DNA of 44,679 bases from a virus, in the IMG/VR virus record IMGVR_UViG_3300007540_000025, positions 1 through 44,679 of that record. The stretch is one strand, 5' to 3'. Shown piece after piece: positions 26,797-34,428 of this stretch. Position 1 is the stretch's first letter, and the number at the start of each line of letters is the position of its first letter. The notes below the pieces were generated by a model. It worked only from the letters and a program-made list of their open reading frames with translations. It was not told the origin of the DNA and made no database searches. The translations under genes were made by a program, and so were the position numbers.

Positions 26797-27816
26797 TTAA
26801 CTTAAAAAAGCTTTAGCGTCGAACCCATCGGACTTTGTCTCGAATGAATTACTACTACGTGCATTTTTGCTAGGAGCTGTAATATTGTCTAGGATAGATG
26901 ATTTACCTTGTTCGACACCACGTGTCTTCATCATTTTAAAAATCTTGTCCTTGTTTTTCCAAAGAAACGCAGCCTCTGCAACATTGGCATGAGTGTCAAA
27001 TATTTCTTTAGAAAAATCTCCTTTTGTTATATAACTATATAATTCTTTTTTATCTTGAACAGATACTTTACCACCAAAAAAATCTTTTTTAGTTTTTATG
27101 TGGTTTTGTAAATCTTTACGAGCTTTTTCTTGTGTAGATTTTAGCTCACGTTCAGTTTTTACTTTTTCTTCTTTTAATTTTGCTCTTTCAGACCCAATGT
27201 ACTTTTGCAACTGTGTTCTAATTTGTGTTGCTTCACGCTTCATTAAGCCTGCGTCTTGCAATCTTGTCAAAGTGTCTTCTATGTAGTCTTCATCATGATT
27301 AGCAGCTTTTAAATCAGCTCTAACTAAATCTACATCATCGTTTTTAAGAAATTCTTGCAAGTTAGTTATAGTATCATTATCCTGAATAGGATTTTCTATC
27401 ATATCTTTAACTTGAGCTACGAATTCTTCTTTTGTCTTAGCTTCAACGCCAATTTCTTGACTTACTTCGTTCCAATTAAATTCTGTTGTAGGTGATTCAA
27501 TCGAATCCCAATCTTCTTCTTCAACTGGTTTAGCTTCTTCAGCAGCTTGCTCTTCTGCAACAGGTTTTTCTTCAACTTTGATTTCATCCCAATCAAAATC
27601 ATTTGATACTTCTGTTTTTTCTTCTGCTTCAACACTTGTTGCTTCTACAGGTTTTTCATTTGTAACTTGTTCGTTTTCAGCTACTTGTAAAGTAGATTCT
27701 TCTTGTAAGTTATTAACCTCTTTAGCTACTTCTGACGAAACAAAAGCAGACGCATCGAAAGAGTTGTCTTGCTTTTCTGTTTCTAATTGCTCGATAATAT
27801 TGTTTTCGCTTGCCAT
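26797..27816 (-). CDS. Scaffolding-like protein, 339 aa
   Basis: This gene lies between portal and capsid, where scaffolds usually lie. It is highly acidic in its first 150 residues, with many E, V and A, and lysine-rich and helical from 190 to 260 (ERAKLKEEKVKTERELKST), then has a short ordered tail. Two features stand out. The same short motif, F-D-A-x-A-F-(V/L)-S, occurs at both ends of the protein (residues 20-27 and 332-339). Three W-(D/N)-(E/S)-(I/V) peptides (76, 103, 115) lie in the acidic part. Such repeated linear motifs would suit a protein that bridges capsid subunits and leaves before packaging. It has a promoter-like TTG-N17-TATATTTG just upstream. Confidence 0.68.
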   Translation of the reverse strand: MASENNIIEQLETEKQDNSFDASAFVSSEVAKEVNNLQEESTLQVAENEQVTNEKPVEATSVEAEEKTEVSNDFDWDEIKVEEKPVAEEQAAEEAKPVEEEDWDSIESPTTEFNWNEVSQEIGVEAKTKEEFVAQVKDMIENPIQDNDTITNLQEFLKNDDVDLVRADLKAANHDEDYIEDTLTRLQDAGLMKREATQIRTQLQKYIGSERAKLKEEKVKTERELKSTQEKARKDLQNHIKTKKDFFGGKVSVQDKKELYSYITKGDFSKEIFDTHANVAEAAFLWKNKDKIFKMMKTRGVEQGKSSILDNITAPSKNARSSNSFETKSDGFDAKAFLS

Positions 27817-27837
27817 GTTTTGCTTTTTTTGTTATTG

Positions 27838-27865
27838 CAAATATATAAATAATTTATTTATTCAA
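27838..27865 (-). promoter_or_regulatory. Bacteroidota-type promoter for scaffold and capsid genes
   Basis: On the minus strand TTTG (TTG at 27865-27863) is followed after 17 bases by TATATTTG (27845-27838), fitting the Flavobacterium consensus TTG-N17-23-TAnnTTTG. It starts within the last codons of the portal gene and lies 22 bases before the scaffold ATG, so it would give a transcript starting at the scaffold and running through the capsid gene to the terminator at 25277. Confidence 0.6.
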
Positions 27866-30115
27866 ATTTGACTGAGATACTCTTCTTGCTTGATTTTCAT
27901 TTAGTTGGTCTTGTAAATCAGCTTTACTTGTCTCAACTATCAATTTATTTTTTTCTTTCATAGTATCAGAATTAACTTTTTGTTCTGATTGTATTTCAGC
28001 TACTTCTATTCTTGAATCTGCTGCAATCTGTGCTATTTTAATTCTGTTATCTAATTCTGATTGTTTTTCTTTCATTTCTTCTTGCTTAATTTGCATTTGT
28101 TGCTGCTGCATCATTTCTTGTTGTTGAGCTTGCTGGTCTTGCATTTGTTTTTGCATGTCTTTCATGCTTTCTAAGCCACGTTCAAGTACTGCTTCAGCTT
28201 CTGATAAGCTTTCTGATTTAAGAACCTTGATAGCGTCTAATAATGTAAGGTTACCACTTTGCACGGCTGAAGATGACATCTCTTGTACCATTTTTCTCAT
28301 TGCATCATCTTTTCCAGAGTCTCCTAAGAAAATACCATAATCATTTAACGCAATGTCAGGCAACACGTTTAAAAATTTATATCCACCATCACCCAATACA
28401 TAACCTGCTTTTTTTCCATTACTCCAACAAACTTTCATTAAGTTGCAAACTCGTTCAAACACCATTTTTTTAACTTCATTGTGCTGAAAGAACCAACCTT
28501 TAGTAGATAAAGATGATTGTACTACTGAACGTTGTACATTTCCTACGTACTCATATTGAGATATAGCACCTTCTCTTTGTGGTGATACCCCAGAAATTTG
28601 TCCTGCAGTTTGTTCTAGCATTAATTTAAGATTAATTAATTGCTGTACAGAACTAGACAATGTAAAATCTACTTGTTGAAATTGATTAAACTTTGTAGCT
28701 TCTTGACCTTCCTGCATACTGTTAATAGGTATAACACCGTCAGTTTTAAGGTGATACATAACAGTTTGCATGTCCATACCTATATTTGTAGGTAACTGAG
28801 CAACATCATATATAACAGCTTTACCACCTGCTCTAGCAAGAGTTAGCTCTATATGATAATGTACTATATTATAAAGCATTTGTGTGTGACGTAGTAAATC
28901 TGTTAAAGATTTAGAGCTTCCTGTAGTGTGGTTGTGAACACAACCCACAAAAGAAAGTGGTGTAGAACCTGCGTCATCCACAGAGCGAACTTGGTTAGGC
29001 CTTCTGCGACATTGCACATAAACTTGACCACCAATCTCTGTAGCTTCCCAAATATCATCAACATATAAGTTTTCAATTTTTTCGTTTTTACGAGGCTTGT
29101 AATTGTCAGTAACAATTTTTTTAAATGGATTGTTTTTGTCGTGTTTGTTTTCTGAAACTTTAAATTTAAGTTGTTTTATAGACTTCCACTCACATGTAAC
29201 AATTCTAATTCTAACTCCTTTATTCTGAGAGTAATCTACCCATTCAAACTCACTATTCCAATTAGATAAACCTTCGTGACTACTAACTTCTTTTAACTCT
29301 TCAAGTTTTTGTATATCCTCTTGCTTAAGGTCTTCTCTAAACTCATCAATAGTCTCATTAATCGTAAGCCATCTTTCTTCTGCAACCCATTGTGCATCTT
29401 CTAAATAATCTGTTTGTACTGTTTTATCCCAAATTAATGTTCTTGGGTCAATACGTCTTACGTATGGGTCACCGTTTTTTACGTAAACCTTATAAAATAC
29501 TTTACCTGTTACAAGAAAGTCACGCAGACCATCTCTAAACATGTCTTTCATTCTGTATTTTTCTATAAGATAGTCTAAACCGTCTTGACAAACTTCTTCT
29601 ATAAGTTCTTTATACTCATAACGCATAAATTCATCTATGTCGTCTGGTATAGGAAAGTTATCATTTTCTGTTTGTGCCTTAACGCCAAATTTTTGTTCGA
29701 ACTCGTCTTTGACTTCTTTTAGTAGTTCATTAGCAACTAATGATACTTTAAAGTTTTGCTTACGTATTGCAGCTTTTTTATTTATAGACTTAACTTTTTT
29801 ATCTAACGGTCTGTCTGCATCTTCATTTACTAATAAATCAATTTTAGTAGATATTAACGGAAAATTAGCCATTTGTGCTGGGTATGGTATTCCGTATTGG
29901 TCAGTTATATATTCATAATCTTTAGCATTAATAAAACCATTATATAGATTATAATTAAGAATGTCTTTATCTCGACTTGACATAGAATTTTCATGTCCAG
30001 AACTTGTAGCGCCTACGTATTTTGTTATTGCCTTTAAGTTTTGCTTACACCATTCTAAATCTTTTTCGCTGTCAGATATTGCTTGCCGTGGAAATGAATA
30101 ATTTTTAACTGCCAT
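27854..30115 (-). CDS. Portal protein, 753 aa
   Basis: This gene immediately follows the large terminase (gap of one base) and has the length of podovirus and crAss-like portals. The N-terminal half carries portal-like phrases: YNLYNGFINAKDYEY, SIN/KK-rich wing sequence, then LIEKYRMKDMFRDGLRDFL, TGKVFYKVYVKNGDPYVRR and IDPRTLIWD, which form the stem-adjacent core of these proteins. The last 130 residues are glutamine/methionine-rich and then coiled-coil (QQQEMMQQQQMQIKQ, RIKIAQIAADSRIEVAE), the barrel and crown part that points into the capsid. It would form the dodecameric DNA gate and bind the terminase and neck rings. The identification is by gene order and pattern. Confidence 0.82.
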   Translation of the reverse strand: MAVKNYSFPRQAISDSEKDLEWCKQNLKAITKYVGATSSGHENSMSSRDKDILNYNLYNGFINAKDYEYITDQYGIPYPAQMANFPLISTKIDLLVNEDADRPLDKKVKSINKKAAIRKQNFKVSLVANELLKEVKDEFEQKFGVKAQTENDNFPIPDDIDEFMRYEYKELIEEVCQDGLDYLIEKYRMKDMFRDGLRDFLVTGKVFYKVYVKNGDPYVRRIDPRTLIWDKTVQTDYLEDAQWVAEERWLTINETIDEFREDLKQEDIQKLEELKEVSSHEGLSNWNSEFEWVDYSQNKGVRIRIVTCEWKSIKQLKFKVSENKHDKNNPFKKIVTDNYKPRKNEKIENLYVDDIWEATEIGGQVYVQCRRRPNQVRSVDDAGSTPLSFVGCVHNHTTGSSKSLTDLLRHTQMLYNIVHYHIELTLARAGGKAVIYDVAQLPTNIGMDMQTVMYHLKTDGVIPINSMQEGQEATKFNQFQQVDFTLSSSVQQLINLKLMLEQTAGQISGVSPQREGAISQYEYVGNVQRSVVQSSLSTKGWFFQHNEVKKMVFERVCNLMKVCWSNGKKAGYVLGDGGYKFLNVLPDIALNDYGIFLGDSGKDDAMRKMVQEMSSSAVQSGNLTLLDAIKVLKSESLSEAEAVLERGLESMKDMQKQMQDQQAQQQEMMQQQQMQIKQEEMKEKQSELDNRIKIAQIAADSRIEVAEIQSEQKVNSDTMKEKNKLIVETSKADLQDQLNENQARRVSQSNLNK

Positions 30116-30116
30116 T

Positions 30117-31916
30117 TTATTTTTGTTTGTAAGGTACTAATCTACCGTTTTCCCTTTTGTAATAAACGAACCCTAAGTTTTTCTGTTCAGATTCCCCAAA
30201 TTTAACACTTTTTTCGAATATGTCTATGTCATGTATCAAACACAGCCCAAAAGCTATTACACGGTCTGTATTGCGTACTCTGTAGTTTGCTAATTCGTCT
30301 AGTAAATCTATAAAATATATATCTTCACAATTTTCTTCTACATACTTTTGTAAATATTGCTCCATTACTGCTTTTGTATGTTTATTCATTTGAATACCAT
30401 ACCTATTTCTATTAACAGTTTTTGGAGAATGCGCTGCAGTAGGTCTTTCCTTTAAATATTTTAAACCACCCATTCTTTTAAAATAATCAATAATACCAAT
30501 TTTTGTAAACTCTATTAGCATTTGTGAATTATAGTACACAGCAAGTTTAAGACAACCATCCCAAAACTCTTCTGCAGTTTTTGGTCTTTCTGTGTATTCA
30601 GCTACTACGTAGTTACTTGGCATGTCTGTACTATAGAATCTTCTATATATTATAGCTGAACCTAATGAGTCAGTAGATGCTTGGTCTTGGTCATATGAAT
30701 CAATACCGCCTATATCTAAACCTTTGTAACCTAATTGTGGGTGTGCTAAAATTCTATATGGACCATCTCTGTCTGGAATCCATGTAACATTCATGCCTTC
30801 GTCTTGCCATTCTAAATACCCTTTTTGTATTTGATTTGTTAAGTCACTGCTAGACAGTATGTTACTTCTTTGGTCGTTTATTTTAGCAACATTAAACATA
30901 GAAGATTTAGTTTGCAAGAATGCTTCTTCTACCGTTAAAGGATAATTTTGTATATGAAGATTAAAACCTTTTTGATTGTCAGATGATTTTAATTGGTCTC
31001 GCTCTTTCATAAGTTTAGCTTGAGCGTTGACTTCGTCTGATATACCTGTTTTAGTATCAAAAAAACCATGATAACATTTTGTAGCAGGAATAAACATAGG
31101 TAGTAGATTAAATGCATCAGCGTTGTAATACATATCCATAAAATCTTTAGATGATGTTTCTATATCACCACCTGTTCCACCAATAATAGGTACACCAAAT
31201 TGCACATCACCATCCATGAAACATGCTTTAGATGACATGTATGCATTTAGAAGCTCTTTAAACTCACCTGCTTCTTCAAATACCATAACAGATAAACGCT
31301 CACCCTTAAATACTTCTGGGTTGCTCATTGTACGGCAATGTATAACAGACTGAAAACCACCTACTTCCCATTTACCTTCTCTGTTTTTTGACTTATAACC
31401 AGAACGTATAACTTCGTCTTGGTCTTTTAATACAGAATGTCTAAATATATTAGTTTGATTGTATAGCCCTTTTTTTACTTTTTGAAAGAAAGAGTCTGCT
31501 GTTACCTGTAACCCAGCTGCTATACCTACTTCGTTATGAGGATAAAATGTATATTCTTGCGCTAACATACCAGAGTTCATATAAGAGAACCCCTTATCCC
31601 TAGCCTTAATAACAATCATACCCTTACCTTCGTCTTTACAAGTCTCGAATAGATTAAAGTACTCTCTATCCATATCTCGATACCATGGTGCTATAAGAGA
31701 TTTTCTACCACCTTTCTCGCCAGAGTTACCAAGTATTTTATAGAAATTAAGATAATAGTAATGTTTACCTGATATGGCATCCATACCTTTAGGTTTGTAA
31801 CCGTTTTTACATCTTTCAATTTGCTCATCCCAAAACTCTCTATACATAACACTTTCAGGATTTACGTCTGGTATTCCTTCGTGTATTATAGGAGCATACT
31901 TTTTTATGTTACCCAT
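30117..31916 (-). CDS. terL: Terminase large subunit, 599 aa
   Basis: This is the packaging motor ATPase and headful or site-specific nuclease. Residues 104-112 (KARDKGFSY) form the adenine-proximal Walker A variant common in phage terminases, and 208-217 (LSVMVFEEAG) are Walker B with catalytic Glu. The C-terminal half opens the RNase H-like nuclease with GGIDSYDQD (D407 as first metal ligand), followed by beta strands (SLGSAIIYRRFY) and a later acidic region (YFIDLLDELANYRV). Its length is usual for the family. It overlaps the 177-aa gene by 8 bases and is followed directly by the portal gene, the standard head-gene order. Confidence 0.92.
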   Translation of the reverse strand: MGNIKKYAPIIHEGIPDVNPESVMYREFWDEQIERCKNGYKPKGMDAISGKHYYYLNFYKILGNSGEKGGRKSLIAPWYRDMDREYFNLFETCKDEGKGMIVIKARDKGFSYMNSGMLAQEYTFYPHNEVGIAAGLQVTADSFFQKVKKGLYNQTNIFRHSVLKDQDEVIRSGYKSKNREGKWEVGGFQSVIHCRTMSNPEVFKGERLSVMVFEEAGEFKELLNAYMSSKACFMDGDVQFGVPIIGGTGGDIETSSKDFMDMYYNADAFNLLPMFIPATKCYHGFFDTKTGISDEVNAQAKLMKERDQLKSSDNQKGFNLHIQNYPLTVEEAFLQTKSSMFNVAKINDQRSNILSSSDLTNQIQKGYLEWQDEGMNVTWIPDRDGPYRILAHPQLGYKGLDIGGIDSYDQDQASTDSLGSAIIYRRFYSTDMPSNYVVAEYTERPKTAEEFWDGCLKLAVYYNSQMLIEFTKIGIIDYFKRMGGLKYLKERPTAAHSPKTVNRNRYGIQMNKHTKAVMEQYLQKYVEENCEDIYFIDLLDELANYRVRNTDRVIAFGLCLIHDIDIFEKSVKFGESEQKNLGFVYYKRENGRLVPYKQK

Positions 31917-32442
31917 TCTTATTTAAAACTGATTGTTTTTTCTCTAAGTAGTTTAGCTCTCCATCACCAGATATTTTTGTACGTGAACCTCTTCTTTCAA
32001 TAGCATCTAATAGTTTTTGTCTAGTAGCTAGTACCTTATCAACACCTATCATTATCTTCTGCCAATCTATAGCATTATCTTCATCAATACTTACTTGCTT
32101 CATCAGTTCTGTATACTGATTTATCTTTTCATTAAAAGCAAGTAGTTGCGCATCTAAGGGGTCAAACTGTAAAGCCTTGTACGCTTTAATTGCGTCAGCA
32201 ATTTTTTTATTTTTTACACCCTTCCAATCATAATCATTAAACACTACACTACTTATCATACGTGTGCGTTCCGTATCTGTAAAGTGTCTGTAAATACTAT
32301 CGTAGTCACAAAACAGTGCAACGTATAGCATTCCTTTTTTCCCTAAACTCTTGGTATCTAGTACTGCTCTAAATTCTTCGACAGCATTAATACTGTCATC
32401 CATTATTACACTACCAGTCTTGTCTAAATTTACTAAGTACAT
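31909..32442 (-). CDS. Unknown protein next to terminase, possible small terminase, 177 aa
   Basis: This is mostly helical. An N-terminal region contains a DYDSIYRHFTDTERTRMIS segment, a DYDWKGVKNKKIADAIKAYK segment and a C-terminal coiled-coil-like part (residues 105-150). It overlaps the start of terL by 8 bases, where many phages have the small terminase subunit. I see no definite helix-turn-helix, so the small-terminase idea rests on position and size only. The ATG at 32442 overlaps the preceding stop by one base. Confidence 0.5.
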   Translation of the reverse strand: MYLVNLDKTGSVIMDDSINAVEEFRAVLDTKSLGKKGMLYVALFCDYDSIYRHFTDTERTRMISSVVFNDYDWKGVKNKKIADAIKAYKALQFDPLDAQLLAFNEKINQYTELMKQVSIDEDNAIDWQKIMIGVDKVLATRQKLLDAIERRGSRTKISGDGELNYLEKKQSVLNKNG

Positions 32443-32738
32443 TATATGTGTTTGGTTAGTTTGGTACGCATAAGCATAGTTGGTGGAACTAAAGTTTCAA
32501 ATTCTTCTTCGATAAAATTTCCATCTTCGTCACGAAATTTACAAGTATGGTTAATAATACTACCACCTTGTAACAAATATTCGTTTTCTATTATGTTAAA
32601 GCCTAAATCTAAATAATTAGTAATAATATCATCCTCGTCAATACTGAAATACTTATCTCCCATATTAACATATCCTGCTATATCACCATCAGACTTCTCT
32701 CTTATGATTCCAAATTTGGTTCTTATCATCTCTGTCAT
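32442..32738 (-). CDS. Small unknown protein, 98 aa
   Basis: I do not recognise this protein. It is acidic and beta-rich, with GDKYFSIDEDDIITNYLDLG in the middle and a short basic end. A TATATTTG box lies 4 bases before its ATG, which would make its mRNA nearly leaderless, and a terminator hairpin lies immediately upstream. It is the first gene of the unit that leads through the terminase. Confidence 0.5.
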   Translation of the reverse strand: MTEMIRTKFGIIREKSDGDIAGYVNMGDKYFSIDEDDIITNYLDLGFNIIENEYLLQGGSIINHTCKFRDEDGNFIEEEFETLVPPTMLMRTKLTKHI

Positions 32739-32742
32739 ACTT

Positions 32743-32772
32743 CAAATATACAAAAAAAATAAAGGGCAGCAA
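32743..32772 (-). promoter_or_regulatory. Promoter for the terminase unit
   Basis: On the minus strand TTG (32772-32770), 19 bases, then TATATTTG (32750-32743) fit the Bacteroidota consensus. The TTG lies inside the terminator hairpin, so promoter and terminator overlap. The box ends 4 bases before the ATG at 32738. Confidence 0.55.
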
Positions 32773-32780
32773 TGCTACCC
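32750..32780 (-). terminator. Rho-independent terminator ahead of the terminase unit
   Basis: On the minus strand GGGTAGC (32780-32774) and GCTGCCC (32770-32764) pair around ATT, followed by TTTATTTTTTTT (32763-32752). This is a compact hairpin plus T-tract that would end transcripts coming from the two small basic genes upstream. Confidence 0.85.
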
Positions 32781-32826
32781 TCTATAAACAACAAACAGTT
32801 AAGTATGAACCAAACACATACTACTG

Positions 32827-32834
32827 CAAATATA
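32827..32834 (-). promoter_or_regulatory. Second TATATTTG box upstream of the terminator
   Basis: A TATATTTG octamer on the minus strand lies shortly after the stop of the 79-aa gene (32851) and about 50 bases before the terminator at 32780. No TTG stands at the usual distance. If active it would make only a very short RNA ending in the terminator. Confidence 0.3.
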
Positions 32835-32850
32835 TAAAATTATTTCATTA

Positions 32851-33090
32851 TTAATTATACTGTCTGTAAGAAGATTTATTAGGCTTTACGTATCCACCTT
32901 TTTTGTATTTAATAAGTGAACCCATTCCAGAAGCTTTACGTTTACTGTTTAGAGATTTTACAGCTTCATAACCAGCGTAAGCTGGTCCACCTAAAACTGT
33001 TTTAATATTTTTTTTTACAGACCTTGCAAACTTACCTAATTTAGTATCAGGATGTAATGCAGGTTTTTTATTTTTTGATTTTTTTGTCAT
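32851..33090 (-). CDS. Small basic protein with YKKGG tail, 79 aa
   Basis: This is lysine/serine-rich throughout, with a short helical centre (GKFARSVKKNIKTVLGGPAYAGYEAVK) that contains a GGPAYAGY turn. The C-terminal part reads IKYKKGGYVKP. The Y-K-x-G-G-x-V tail is shared with the next gene and occurs in many uncharacterised phage proteins. A DNA-binding or virion-internal role is possible because of the charge. I cannot assign a function. It starts 12 bases after the preceding stop. Confidence 0.55.
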   Translation of the reverse strand: MTKKSKNKKPALHPDTKLGKFARSVKKNIKTVLGGPAYAGYEAVKSLNSKRKASGMGSLIKYKKGGYVKPNKSSYRQYN

Positions 33091-33101
33091 GTCTTAAACA
33101 A

Positions 33102-33509
33102 TTAATCGAATTGCACTAATCCACCTTGCTTGTAATTTCTTACGCCAGCTTGCTTTAACGTTTTGAAGCCTTCTTGTCTCTTCTGACCTTTTTTGATTAC
33201 TTTAGCAGCTCTTCTTTCAGAAATGTTTTTAGTGCTAGTTTTAGTTTTGGTAGGTGCACCATATTTTTTTACACCTTTTTGTTTAGTCTTAGTTTTAGTT
33301 AAGCTATAACCTGTCTTAGTAGGCTTTACCTCTTTTGTTTTAGTAACTTTCGTGCTGTCTTTACCTTTATTGTAACGACGCATGGTACTAGACTCTTTTG
33401 TAGTAGTTGTTGTACCACCTTTTTGTGTAGTATAACCCTTTACTCTATCTCTTGCATTTGATACTACAGCAGATACTTTTCTTGCAGCTTTTTTTAACTT
33501 GTTAGGCAT
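33102..33509 (-). CDS. Small basic threonine/lysine-rich protein with YKQGG tail, 135 aa
   Basis: The start is taken at the ATG at 33509 (MPNKLKKAARK). An in-frame TTG at 33539 overlaps a promoter-like TATATTTG box and is unlikely. The protein is a repetitive, highly basic chain rich in K, T and R (for example TKTKTKQKG), probably disordered, ending YKQGGLVQFD. It is the first gene of the leftward arm beside the divergent control region. The charge suggests nucleic acid binding or DNA condensation in the capsid, which is inference. No family is recognised. Confidence 0.55.
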   Translation of the reverse strand: MPNKLKKAARKVSAVVSNARDRVKGYTTQKGGTTTTTKESSTMRRYNKGKDSTKVTKTKEVKPTKTGYSLTKTKTKQKGVKKYGAPTKTKTSTKNISERRAAKVIKKGQKRQEGFKTLKQAGVRNYKQGGLVQFD

Positions 33510-33536
33510 AATTTTTTTTTTAATTATTTTATTCTT

Positions 33537-33544
33537 CAAATATA
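33537..33544 (-). promoter_or_regulatory. TATATTTG box at the head of the leftward arm
   Basis: This is a minus-strand TATATTTG 27 bases before the ATG at 33509. The upstream sequence has no TTG at the consensus distance, only A/T runs. It is a plausible -7 element for the first late transcript, read by host sigma factor or by phage control. Confidence 0.4.
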
Positions 33545-33637
33545 CTGAAAAAATTTTTTATGTTTTTTTGAGTGTGGATGTTATATGATATATGCCCCCC
33601 AACCAAACAAAACTTTTGAACCACCCCCCAAACTTCA

Positions 33638-33657
33638 GAGTCTTTTGTCTTTTACAA
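33638..33657 (+). promoter_or_regulatory. GAGTC motif copy 1 (putative early promoter)
   Basis: This is GAGTCTTTT, eight bases (GTCTTTTA), then CAACTAAA. The motif starts exactly 35 bases before the ATG at 33673, the same distance as copy 2. It is one of five plus-strand copies between 33638 and 35655. It does not resemble the host TAnnTTTG element, so a phage-specific polymerase or factor may recognise it. Confidence 0.6.
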
Positions 33658-33672
33658 CTAAATTTATTTATT

Positions 33673-33897
33673 ATGTTAAAACAAACAGTAAGTGACTTCA
33701 TCACAGCTTTACATTTTTGTGAAGCACATGAACAAGAGTTCCAACAAGCGTTAGCACAATGTGCTGACGAGTATGAAGAAGAAATAATCACTGAAAATTG
33801 GTGTGCATTTCATCCTAAAGAAGAGTTGCTATTTAGAGGTTATTCTAAACGAGTAGCTAGTCTAGCATACAAGCTGTGGGCTTGGGCTAGGTTGTAA
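33673..33897 (+). CDS. Small early-region protein, 74 aa
   Basis: The start is taken at the ATG at 33673 (MLKQTVSDFITAL), because the open frame upstream runs through the motif. It is acidic, with two cysteines and an aromatic-rich C-terminal half (LAYKLWAWARL). Predicted helices cover most of it. The family is unknown. It has its own upstream GAGTC motif and is followed at once by a 12-bp hairpin, so it appears to be an independent early transcript of the sort that often encodes host-takeover factors; that is a guess from position. Confidence 0.55.
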   Translation: MLKQTVSDFITALHFCEAHEQEFQQALAQCADEYEEEIITENWCAFHPKEELLFRGYSKRVASLAYKLWAWARL

Positions 33898-33925
33898 TCA
33901 TTAGGGGGCGAGAGCTCCTTAGTGA
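33898..33925 (+). terminator. Hairpin after the 74-aa gene
   Basis: Twelve pairs (TCATTAGGGGGC with GCTCCTTAGTGA, three of them G-T) close a GAGA tetraloop directly after the stop codon. No T-run follows, so termination is uncertain; mRNA end protection or processing is equally possible. The 3' arm continues into a 16-base sequence repeated after the next gene. Confidence 0.55.
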
Positions 33926-33958
33926 TAGTGAATATATGCATCACATTGTTACACCTAA

Positions 33959-33978
33959 GAGTCTTTTATTTCTTGCAA
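33959..33978 (+). promoter_or_regulatory. GAGTC motif copy 2
   Basis: This is GAGTCTTTT, eight bases (ATTTCTTG), then CAACTAAA. It lies exactly 35 bases before the ATG at 33994. The following bases up to the start codon are also similar to copy 1 (CAACTAAA and TATTATG), suggesting a promoter plus short leader unit that has been duplicated. Confidence 0.6.
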
Positions 33979-33993
33979 CTAAAACTATATATT

Positions 33994-34248
33994 ATGAACA
34001 ACAATGCACCAACAATGTCTATGTACATTATCGACGAATTAATTCGTAGCTTGACTGATGAACAACTAGAGCATCATATCTATACTGCAGATTTCTTAGA
34101 TGTATTTGATTACGACAAAACTCAAACACAAGAAGATGCATACAGTGAGATGATAGTTCTATGTAAGCGAGAGCAAGAGCGACGCGAGAAGCTACGAAAC
34201 AGACTTAGCGAAGTTGACGAAGCTGACTTTGATGACTTACCGTTCTAA
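33994..34248 (+). CDS. Small acidic early protein with SSB-like C-terminal tip, 84 aa
   Basis: The ATG at 33994 (MNNNAPTMSMYII) is chosen by analogy with the gene before. The body is helical and charged (IIDELIRSLTDEQLEHHIY, later LCKREQERREKLR). The last residues, DEADFDDLPF, are almost identical to the acidic tip of single-stranded DNA-binding proteins (bacterial SSB ends DDDIPF; the phage SSB-like protein at 43238 ends DDLPF). The rest does not look like an OB fold. It could dock on the proteins that bind SSB tips, or be a cut-down SSB-interacting factor. The body family is unknown. Confidence 0.6.
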   Translation: MNNNAPTMSMYIIDELIRSLTDEQLEHHIYTADFLDVFDYDKTQTQEDAYSEMIVLCKREQERREKLRNRLSEVDEADFDDLPF

Positions 34249-34255
34249 GATTGTT

Positions 34256-34275
34256 ACTAAGGGGAAACCCTTAGT
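34256..34275 (+). terminator. Hairpin after the 84-aa gene
   Basis: ACTAAGGG and CCCTTAGT pair fully (8 bp) around a GAAA tetraloop, starting 7 bases after the stop. The 3' arm runs into the same 16 bases (CCTTAGTGATAGTGAA) as after the preceding gene. No T-tract follows. Confidence 0.55.
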
Positions 34276-34332
34276 GATAGTGAACATATATATAGGCACA
34301 GCCGTAAGTTATATCGGAAACCGTAAGCTACG

Positions 34333-34352
34333 GAGTCTTTTCTCTTATACAA
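34333..34352 (+). promoter_or_regulatory. GAGTC motif copy 3
   Basis: This is GAGTCTTTT, eight bases (CTCTTATA), then CAACAGAC. Directly upstream and sharing its first G is a small hairpin, CCGTA-AGC-TACGG (34321-34333). Unlike copies 1 and 2 it has a long leader (about 90 bases) before the ATG at 34442. Confidence 0.55.
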
Positions 34353-34370
34353 CAGACATTCGGTTTGTTT

Positions 34371-34428
34371 GTAGTACGTATACCGAGCGTACTACTTCTC
34401 TTATCATTTGTACATGTCGGTGTGTACA
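34371..34428 (+). promoter_or_regulatory. Two leader hairpins before the 232-aa gene
   Basis: GTAGTACG (34371-34378) pairs with CGTACTAC (34388-34395) over a 9-base loop. TGTACA (34409-34414) can pair with TGTACA (34423-34428). They lie between motif copy 3 and the ATG at 34442, in what would be the mRNA leader, and could stabilise the message or serve translational control by the gene product. Confidence 0.45.

Noticed and set aside
33507-33539. TTG start at 33539 for the 135-aa protein
   Set aside because: The TTG is part of the TATATTTG box; the ATG at 33509 gives a basic start in keeping with the rest.
33558-33791. Minus-strand 77-aa ORF, cysteine-rich
   Set aside because: It is a shadow of the 74-aa plus-strand gene and of the control region.
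34321-34333. N4-type hairpin promoter (5-bp stem, 3-base loop) fused to GAGTC motif copy 3
   Set aside because: CCGTA-AGC-TACGG has the right shape, but no comparable hairpin stands at copies 1, 2 or 5, and copy 4 has only a loose 5-bp stem with a 6-base loop.
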